Made by a program: the position numbers and the translations under genes
The notes under the pieces: generated by a model
Database searches by the model: none
What the model saw: only the letters and a program-made list of their open reading frames with translations
What the model was told of the DNA's origin: nothing
Assembly (NCBI GenBank): GCA_945860085.1
Contig: CAMAPJ010000023.1
Location: 1 to 34,010 of the forward strand
Length of the DNA: 34,010 nucleotides
Reading direction: 5' to 3'
Source: Synechococcus sp. UW140
GTDB lineage: Bacteria; Cyanobacteriota; Cyanobacteriia; PCC-6307; Cyanobiaceae
Shown here: positions 24,937 through 31,587 of the stretch, in pieces
How positions within the stretch are numbered: position 1 is the stretch's first letter
How the letters are laid out: each line of letters opens with the position of its first letter

Positions 24937-27132
24937 GTGTCGACCTTTCTGCTTGAGATCGGCACCGAGGAGCTGCCCGCCGATTTCGCCCGCCTGGCCC
25001 TGCCCCAGCTCGAAGCCCTGGTACGCCGTGACCTAGCCGAGCGGCGCCTGAGCCACGGACCCGTCACCGTCACCAGCACCCCCCGCCGCCTGGCCCTGCT
25101 GGTGGCGGATCTGCCCGCGGCCGCCGCCGACCTGGAGGAGGAGCGCAAGGGGCCGCCGGCGGCCCAAGCCCTCAAGGAGGGCGTTCCCACCCCGGCTGCG
25201 ATCGGGTTCGCCAAGCGCTGCGGCATCGAGGCCAGCGCTTTGGAGGTGCGCGACACCCCCAAGGGACCGTTTGTGTTCGCCCGGGTGCGGGAACCAGGCC
25301 TGCCGGCGGCCGACCTGCTGGCCGCCTGTATCCCCCAGTGGATCTCCGGCCTGCAGGGGCGCCGCTTCATGCGTTGGGCCGAGGGCGAAAGCCGCTTTTC
25401 CAGGCCCGTGCGCTGGCTCGTGGCCCTGCTCGATGGCGCCGTCATTCCGGTGACCCTCTTGGGCAGTGATCCCTTGGTGAGCGCCGGCCGCCTCACCCGC
25501 GGCCATCGGCTGCATGGAGCCCAGGCTGGGGAGGGAACCCCTGGGGCCACCGCTGTCTCCATCGCCACCGCCAGCGCCTACGCCGACACCCTGGCGGCCG
25601 CGGGGGTGGAGGTGGATCGACAGCGCCGCGCAGCCACGATCCGCGCTGCCGTGGACGCGGCCGCCGCTGCCCTGAACGCCCGCCCTGACCTGCCCCAAGA
25701 GCTCTTCGATGAACTCACCGACCTGGTCGAGGCGCCCCTGCTGATCGAAGGCACAGTGCCCGACGCCTATCTGGCCCTGCCGGCCGAGGTGCTCAGCACG
25801 GTGATGCGTTCCCACCAGCGCTATATCCCCCTCTATCGCCAGCAGGCTGAGATCGATCCGCTGGCCCTTGATGCCCGCTCCAGCCTGCTGCCCAGCTTCC
25901 TCTGCATCGCCAACAGCCTGCCCGCCGCCACAGGCACGGTGCGGCGGGGCAATGAGCGGGTGCTCAAGGCACGCCTGGCCGATGCCGAGTTTTTTGTGGC
26001 TGCTGATCGGTCCGTGGCCAGCATTGATCGACGCGACCAGCTCGAGCGGGTCACCTTCGCCGAGGGGCTCGGCAGCCTGCTCAACCGGGTCGAGCGGCTG
26101 GAGTGGTGCACCGATGTGTTGCTGGAGCTGCTGGAGCTGGGCGAGCAAGAGGCTGCCCACGCCCGCCGCGCCGCCCACCTCTGCAAGCACGATCTGGTCA
26201 GCCAGATGGTGGGCGAATTCCCCGAGCTCCAGGGGGTGATGGGCGGCAAATACCTGCTGGCCGAGGGCGAACCGCGGCCCGTGGCCCTAGCCGTGCTCGA
26301 GCATTACTTGCCCCGCGGCGCCGGCGATGCGTTGCCCTCCTCCACGGCCGGTGCTGTGGTGGCCCTGGCGGAACGGCTGGAGCTGCTGCTGAGCATTTAT
26401 GCGAAGGGGGAGCGGCCCAGCGGTTCTTCCGACCCCTACGCCCTGCGCCGGGCCGGCAACGGCCTACTACAGATCCTCTGGCACCAGCGCTGGCGCCTTG
26501 ATCTCCAGGCCCTACTGGAGCGCTCCTGCGCCCATTGGGCCGAGCTGCTGCCCGCCTTTGGGGTCGACGCCAAGGTCCTGGCGGCGGACCTGGGTGATTT
26601 TCTGCGCCAACGGCTGGTGAGCCTGCTCGAGGAGGAGGGCTTGCCGGTGGATCTGGTCCAGGCGGTGGCAGGCGCTGGGGTGGCGATCGATCGGGTGCTG
26701 GCCGATCCTGCCGATGCCCGTCAGCGGGCCGAGCTGCTGGTGGCCCTGCGCGCCAATGGCCAGTTGGCGGCGCTGCAGGCCGTGGTCACCCGGGCGGCCC
26801 GCCTGGCGGCCAAGGGGGACCTAGCCCCGGATGTGCTTTCGGCCCAGGGGGTGGTGTCTCCCGAGCTGTTTGAGAAGCCCAGCGAGTCCGCCATGCTGGC
26901 CGTGCTCCAGGACCTGGAGCCAATTGCCTCAGGCAAGGGCACGGAGCGTTATCAGGCCCTGGCCGATGGCCTGGCCGAGGGGGCCGCTGCCCTGGCGGCG
27001 TTCTTTGATGGCGACGAGAGCGTGCTGGTGATGGTCGACGATCCGGCCGTGCGCCGCAACCGGCTCAATCTGTTGGGCCTGTTGCGCAATCAGGCGGCGG
27101 TGCTGGCCGAGTTCGAGCGCCTCAACGGCTGA
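24937..27132 (+). CDS. glyS: Glycyl-tRNA synthetase beta subunit
   Basis: The 731-aa protein is the beta subunit of the alpha2beta2 class II glycyl-tRNA synthetase. STFLLEIGTEELPADF at the N-terminus is diagnostic, and GRRFMRWAEGESRFSRPVRWL, MRSHQRYIPLY, RLADAEFF, GVMGGKYLLAEGE and DPYALRRAGNGLLQIL follow the family order. The C-terminal part is the DALR-like anticodon-binding region. The alpha subunit gene glyQ is not in this window. GTG 24937 puts the signature at the N-terminus. The last 43 bp overlap the convergent phosphopantetheinyl transferase gene. Confidence 0.96.
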   Translation: MSTFLLEIGTEELPADFARLALPQLEALVRRDLAERRLSHGPVTVTSTPRRLALLVADLPAAAADLEEERKGPPAAQALKEGVPTPAAIGFAKRCGIEASALEVRDTPKGPFVFARVREPGLPAADLLAACIPQWISGLQGRRFMRWAEGESRFSRPVRWLVALLDGAVIPVTLLGSDPLVSAGRLTRGHRLHGAQAGEGTPGATAVSIATASAYADTLAAAGVEVDRQRRAATIRAAVDAAAAALNARPDLPQELFDELTDLVEAPLLIEGTVPDAYLALPAEVLSTVMRSHQRYIPLYRQQAEIDPLALDARSSLLPSFLCIANSLPAATGTVRRGNERVLKARLADAEFFVAADRSVASIDRRDQLERVTFAEGLGSLLNRVERLEWCTDVLLELLELGEQEAAHARRAAHLCKHDLVSQMVGEFPELQGVMGGKYLLAEGEPRPVALAVLEHYLPRGAGDALPSSTAGAVVALAERLELLLSIYAKGERPSGSSDPYALRRAGNGLLQILWHQRWRLDLQALLERSCAHWAELLPAFGVDAKVLAADLGDFLRQRLVSLLEEEGLPVDLVQAVAGAGVAIDRVLADPADARQRAELLVALRANGQLAALQAVVTRAARLAAKGDLAPDVLSAQGVVSPELFEKPSESAMLAVLQDLEPIASGKGTERYQALADGLAEGAAALAAFFDGDESVLVMVDDPAVRRNRLNLLGLLRNQAAVLAEFERLNG

Positions 27133-27794
27133 ATAATGGGGGGCTGAGCCCAGGCCAGGGCGCCGCAGTAGCCCTCCGGTAAGGCCAGCGCCAGCAGGTT
27201 TAGGGGTGGGCTATCAGCCCCCTTGCCGAGCGCATCCAGCCCCGCTAACCCCAAACCGCTGCACTTGAGTTGGGCTTCTAGTCGGCACCAGTGGGCCAAT
27301 AGGAAGGCGCGTTGCTGCTGCGCCGGCAAGAGGCCCAGGGCCAGATGGTCTTGCTCGGAAAGCACCCGCGACGCCAGGCGCTCCAAATTGAAGTGGCGAG
27401 CCAGCCGTTCCGTATCCACTCCCACGGCCTGGCTGGGATGGAGCGCCAGCAACACCAGATCGCCGGCATGGGAGCCATTGAACTGGGGGGGCACAGGCAG
27501 AGCAGGAGTAGGGGCCAGATAGGGCTTGCCTCGATGCCCCGATTGGATGTCTACGGCCAAGGGTTTGACGCCAAGGACTTCAGCTAGTAGGAGCTTTAAC
27601 CCTGAGCGGGCCAGCCCATGGCGCCAACGGTCCTGGGGCTGGCGAAAGGCCACCAGCCGTGCCCGCTCGGTCGCGTTCAAATGCTGGCTGAGGGCCTGGG
27701 GGAAGGGACTCACGCTGGGGTCCTGCGGAGCAGCGGCCTGCTGCAGCCAGTCCAGTTGCACAACGATGGGAGGATCTTGGGGACCCAGCGCCAT
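27090..27794 (-). CDS. 4'-phosphopantetheinyl transferase (Sfp/HetI type)
   Basis: This enzyme moves the phosphopantetheine arm of coenzyme A onto a serine of acyl or peptidyl carrier proteins. With ATG 27794 it is 234 aa. GHRGKPYLA, FNGSHAGDLVLLAL, VGVDTE (Asp 127 and Glu 129 for metal) and WCRLEAQLKCSGLGL (Glu 173, Lys 177) are visible. The usual WxxKEA reads W-C-R-L-E-A here, so the first Lys is replaced. The frame stays open to a TTG at 27956, but that added stretch is AT-rich and not conserved-looking, which is why ATG 27794 was chosen. No carrier-protein or synthase genes are nearby. The gene is the last one of core-like composition. Confidence 0.87.
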   Translation of the reverse strand: MALGPQDPPIVVQLDWLQQAAAPQDPSVSPFPQALSQHLNATERARLVAFRQPQDRWRHGLARSGLKLLLAEVLGVKPLAVDIQSGHRGKPYLAPTPALPVPPQFNGSHAGDLVLLALHPSQAVGVDTERLARHFNLERLASRVLSEQDHLALGLLPAQQQRAFLLAHWCRLEAQLKCSGLGLAGLDALGKGADSPPLNLLALALPEGYCGALAWAQPPIIQPLRRSNSASTAA

Positions 27795-28677
27795 CAACAA
27801 CTGGGCCCGAGCCGGGAGGGGATCGGCGAGATCCCAGCGCAGGGGCGTCTGGATCGACAAAGCAGGGAGCTTTAGGGGAGGACCGGCAGCCAACCTATCG
27901 AAGGGTCGCGTATTGGCTGGGATTGATCCAGCATATAAGTTTCTAATGTCTTTCAATCACTGGGCACTCTCAGGTCTTCTTTGAGGCATCTATGAGTGGC
28001 TTTCTGTTTAAGAAACTTGTTGCCTGTGGGGCAACTATTGCCCAGTCAAAAGAACTAGCTTGAAATCAGTCGAGATCCACAAGCTGAGGATTGGTCCTAT
28101 TGTGATCAGAATGAGAAATCCATTGATTAGAAGGCTTCCCAGACCTATGTCAGGCCAAGAGCGACTGTCTTTTCAAAGCACATGAAGCTTAAATACTGGA
28201 GTCTTTGGCTGATTCGGTGAGGATTTTACTGTGATCAGATAGGGATAATTTGCTGGATTCGATGGCCGCAGTTCCCGTCTCCAGGGAGAGCGTATCCGGC
28301 AAGACTTGCATCCATATGTGGCTTAAAAATACATCACTTTAAGAACATATTTGCGCCAGCTTGGGATGGGATTCTTGTGTCTCTTTGTACTCTTATCGTT
28401 GCCTTGCATGGGTTTGCAAGTCATTGCCATGAATTTAATGCCAATCGTGTCGAGGAAGAATTTACGTTGCCATATTCAATGGACAGACATGGTTAATGCA
28501 AAATATGCAATAATGTGGCCAATTGTTTTGTGGCAGGCGGCCAGGCTGGGATTCGCGCTTCTCACTTACATGCTGCTTGGTTCGGCGTTCAATCCCCCCC
28601 ATATCCCCTCCGGGGGATATGGGGGGGGATATGGCAGTAAGTTAAGATATGTTGGCATCTGTGTCAATTTAGGAGTT
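27795..28677. other. Intergenic AT-rich transition zone
   Basis: Base composition falls sharply from about 27,900 onwards. I see no convincing gene. The frame leading into the LuxR gene is open from 28351 but begins with a TTG, lacks a ribosome binding site and looks random. TGTGATCAGA occurs at 28101 and again at 28230. A strong GC-rich hairpin is at 28594-28627. The promoter of the LuxR gene should lie here, but no clear -35/-10 pair stands out. Confidence 0.6.
28594..28627. repeat. Perfect 15-bp GC-rich hairpin upstream of the LuxR gene
   Basis: CCCCCCCATATCCCC (28594-28608) is the exact reverse complement of 28613-28627, with a TCCG loop. It stands in AT-rich DNA about 50 bp upstream of the regulator's start. 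No T-run follows, so it is not a standard terminator. It could be an mRNA attenuator-like structure or a remnant of a small palindromic mobile repeat. Confidence 0.8.
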
Positions 28678-29382
28678 ATGAACCTGCATCCACAACTCAA
28701 TCAAAACTACTGGCGTCTTAAGCGGGTTGTAGCCGACGGGATTCTGAGATCTGGTCTTAGGCGCCAATTCATTTTTGCTTCTAATAATAAGCTATTTTTG
28801 TCTATGATGTATGGATGTGTAACCTACAAGCGAAATACCCTCGGCCTTTTTACTACAGGCAGGGAGACACTTGCCTGCCTTAGGCAAAACAGTGTTAGAT
28901 TGTTACTTAGCACGATAGATCTTGATGATGGTTCCGGTGATGAATTAATAGCCCAGGCCCGCCTGATTAATCCTTCGCTGCGCTGTGTATTGATCGCCGA
29001 TCATCATCACTACCCCCAAGAACAAGCTTTTAAGTGGCGATCCCCTGTGATTGTATCCACTAAGGATATCGGTGATGAAAGTGAACCCTGGAATCAGGCC
29101 ATGGTAGCTGCCCTGGCCAATACCACATATCGCAGCCCATCCATTCCCAATCACCTAGTTATTGATGACGATAAAAACACAATTAAGCTCTCGCCACGGG
29201 AGCGCCAAATGCTGGAATGCTTTGCCCTTGGCCTCACCAATGCTCAAGCCGCTGAAAAGTTAAGTCTTAGCCCCCAGAGCACCAAAACCTACAGTAGAAA
29301 TCTGCTTGCTAAATTAAATGTTAGCAATCGCCAGTTGGCATTGTTGAAGATGATGGGCAGTGGCTTTGTACAAGCGTATTGA
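28678..29382 (+). CDS. LuxR-type transcriptional regulator with degenerate receiver
   Basis: ATG 28678 follows AGGAG at 28671-28675, although the 2-nt spacing is tight. The 234-aa protein ends in a clear LuxR/FixJ helix-turn-helix (about 171-225: LSPRERQMLECFALGLTNAQAAEKL, then KTYSRNLLAKLNVSNR). The N-terminal half looks like a response-regulator receiver, but where the phospho-acceptor Asp is expected (LLLSTIDLDDGSG) there is Ser-Thr, so it may be a pseudo-receiver. No histidine kinase is adjacent. The distance to the downstream adhesin-like cluster (about 1.3 kb, same strand) makes control of that cluster possible, but this is inference. Confidence 0.85.
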   Translation: MNLHPQLNQNYWRLKRVVADGILRSGLRRQFIFASNNKLFLSMMYGCVTYKRNTLGLFTTGRETLACLRQNSVRLLLSTIDLDDGSGDELIAQARLINPSLRCVLIADHHHYPQEQAFKWRSPVIVSTKDIGDESEPWNQAMVAALANTTYRSPSIPNHLVIDDDKNTIKLSPRERQMLECFALGLTNAQAAEKLSLSPQSTKTYSRNLLAKLNVSNRQLALLKMMGSGFVQAY

Positions 29383-30683
29383 TGGGCGTCCTTTCGATGT
29401 CGCTGCCGCGATGCTTTAAAATTTAAGGTAAGGCTTCATTGTATCTGATTCTTAGACCAAAGGTATCAAAATTCGGGATAGACGCTGACAGCGTTGTGAC
29501 CTCTCAATTGGCCTAGATGCTGTAATTCTGCTGGGGGGGGTGGGGGACCCCGCAAAGGACTACTCAAAAATATCGAGAATTTTAGCAATAGCAGATTCAT
29601 TGTTCATGTAGTAAGGTAATTGCCATTGTCTTAACCGATTTCATGGAGCAGGCCCCCCGTCGCTCCATCCGCAAGGATCCTGCCATGGATGGATGGTCTA
29701 GTTCGAGCAGAATAATTGCAAAATAAGGCATACTATTGCGGACTTGTGATCAATGGCAGCGATTAATCCTGACAGGATAGATGCCATCTAGCGAAAGATG
29801 TGCCTAAGTGTGTTATTCGCGAGTTTCTGCAGGAAGAAATTATTGGTCGTTTTCTTCGTGACTTGTAATAGAGTTTCCGAGCATCTTAGTCGTGAGTCAG
29901 GGTGCAGACTTGCCGGCAAGATTTCTATCACCTATGCAGATGGGAACGAGCCTATGTAAATGATTATCCTACTACTTCAAGTTGCCACTAGCGCCTATCG
30001 CCGCAAATCAGCTTCCAACATGAATATGGTTTTGTTTGATTAGCAGAGATTCAGGTTCATGAATAGAGAAGGGTCGCAACTTGCATGTCTTGTCCTAGGG
30101 ACTTTCCAATGTAGGAGTCGCTGAACGTTGGAAATTGAGCCCCAAAAACCCCAAAAATCTACAACAGAAACTTACTCTTCAAGCTCGATGTCAGCATCAT
30201 GCAGCCCTGATCTCTTGAGGCAAGCGGCAATGGGCTGGTCAAAGTTGCCGAATCATCCCCCGGCGGGGATAGACTGCCGAACAATGTAAGCGTAGATTTA
30301 AGGTATAAATTTTCTAAATTAATGGCTAGCCTGGATTTCACAAAAGATTCCTGTATGTCTGCTGTGGACATTTTGGACTCCTTGCGACGGTCCATAGGCA
30401 AGATTATATACATTTTCAACGTATCTTATCGTCGTTATTACGATCAGAAGTCTAACGCTTCGATTTCACCTGTAGAACTAGCATTTAACGCCTTTGTTCT
30501 GAGGCGAATTGAATTTCGTCCATTCGAGAACCGAGGTAGTCCCTGCGAGGCTGTGGCTATCGGTTAAGGCCCTGCCTGATAAGTTTTTCATTGCAGGCTT
30601 TATTAGGGGGCTGCATCAAGTCTGCACATTAAGCAATTTAAATCATTAATCAAAAGCAATTGTTGTCCATGGAAGGTAAATGC
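29383..30683. other. 1.3-kb AT-rich stretch without a convincing gene
   Basis: Only short, poorly supported frames are present. The longest are 86 aa (minus, 30159-30419) and 81 aa (plus, 30322-30567), which overlap each other and have no ribosome binding site. A 53-aa frame at 29798-29959 with a hydrophobic N-terminus reads somewhat protein-like at its end (RLAGKISITYADGNEPM) but also lacks one. Other features are a G-rich run at 29532-29545, a 7-bp inverted repeat at 29643-29649/29662-29668, ATCCCC-CGGC-GGGGAT at 30255-30270 and TGTGATCA at 29745. No tRNA or rRNA was recognised. The stretch may be decayed genes plus the promoter of the 88-aa gene. Confidence 0.55.
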
Positions 30684-30950
30684 ATGCTCGATCTAGGACC
30701 GTTAGTGCGTCATTATACCAATTCTCAAGTATTGCTGGCGTATTTCTATGGCTTTTCTTTTGATCAGCGAGCGGATGACAGTACAGGAGGTAATTTGGAC
30801 ACCCATTGTCATTCCGATTGCTACCAAAGAATCTCTGAAGCGATTTATTGCTTAGGTAGTCCATTGGCTTATCGCATGTCTAAGGAATTGCTACGGACAT
30901 TATTGGATTTGAAGGACATATTTACTGGCTTGTTCGTTGAGGAATATTGA
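30684..30950 (+). CDS. Unrecognised 88-aa protein upstream of the large adhesin-like gene
   Basis: ATG 30684 is chosen because GGAAGG (30671-30676) lies 7 nt upstream; TTG 30660 and ATG 30669 are weaker starts. The protein is mixed-charge and mostly helical, with two or three Cys/His positions close together (THCHSDCYQ, then YCLG) and a Leu-rich C-terminal helix (SKELLRTLLDLKDIFTGLF). No membrane span or signal peptide is evident. It ends one nucleotide before the ATG of the next gene, and the next gene's ribosome binding site lies within its last codons, so the two are almost certainly co-translated. I recognise no family. Confidence 0.6.
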   Translation: MLDLGPLVRHYTNSQVLLAYFYGFSFDQRADDSTGGNLDTHCHSDCYQRISEAIYCLGSPLAYRMSKELLRTLLDLKDIFTGLFVEEY

Positions 30951-30951
30951 T

Positions 30952-31587
30952 ATGAGCCTTATCTCGAATCTATTGAATGGGATTTTAAATGGCATCGGTG
31001 GCAGCTTGAGCCATGCCTTTCTAGTTCTATGGATGCCCAGAAAAGACAGGCCTTCCGCAGAAAAATTTAATGAATTTGGCCTAGGTAAACTTCTTCGTGA
31101 AGATGCTAGCCGTCAATTTGTTAGTAATGAGTTATGGATTTCAAACCAAGTTCAGCTTGCCTTGGGGGGAGCGCATCCTCAGGTACAATCAAAACATTCA
31201 AGCCCCAACAATGTACCGGCAGCTCAACTCCGCCCTAAACCCAACTTACCTAGAACCTTTGCCCTTAGCCTAAGCCCAAACCGGACTGGGCCTGCATTAG
31301 CTGTTGAATTAACAGGCAACAGTGGCGGTAAAGTCTTCAAACAACGCACCAAAAACCGACAATTATTAATTAACGGTAAGAGATATTCTCGGATTGCCTT
31401 TGCTCCTAAAAGGACTCGGCTGAATCTTGTTGATCAAGGTCCAACAAGTAAAAAGGAATTGGACGTTGATGGACCACTTTCTGCGCAAGGTGAGACTAAG
31501 AATCGCGATACAGCAAGAACTAGTCAATTTTTAGAATTATTGGCGAATTCAGCCAATAGTAGCGCCAGTAAAAAAAATCGGCGTTGA
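30952..31587 (+). pseudogene. N-terminal part of the Ig-repeat surface protein, frameshifted at an A8 run
   Basis: ATG 30952 has an excellent Shine-Dalgarno, GAGGA at 30939-30943, 8 nt upstream. The 211-aa frame begins with a hydrophobic/amphipathic segment (MSLISNLLNGILNGIGGSL) and becomes Lys/Arg/Asn/Pro-rich and probably disordered. It stops at TGA 31585, eight bases after a run of eight A residues (31570-31577). Removing one A, or adding two, joins it in frame to the Ig-like repeat region that starts immediately afterwards. I therefore read it as the head of that large protein, interrupted by a frameshift. It could instead be a separate short gene. Slippage at the A-run could also restore the long product. 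Confidence 0.65.

Noticed and set aside
28351..28677. 109-residue N-terminal extension of the LuxR regulator
   Set aside because: It begins with TTG without a ribosome binding site, reads through the palindrome at 28594, and has no domain-like character; ATG 28678 with a nearby AGGAG fits better.
29798..29959. 53-aa frame, and an alternate-frame stretch reading VIREFLQEEIIGRFLRDL that resembles a transposase fragment
   Set aside because: The two are in conflicting frames, both are very short and neither has a ribosome binding site; similarity to any transposase could not be tested.
30159..30567. Two opposed small frames of 86 and 81 aa
   Set aside because: They overlap each other, have no ribosome binding sites, and their translations show no recognisable or protein-like pattern.
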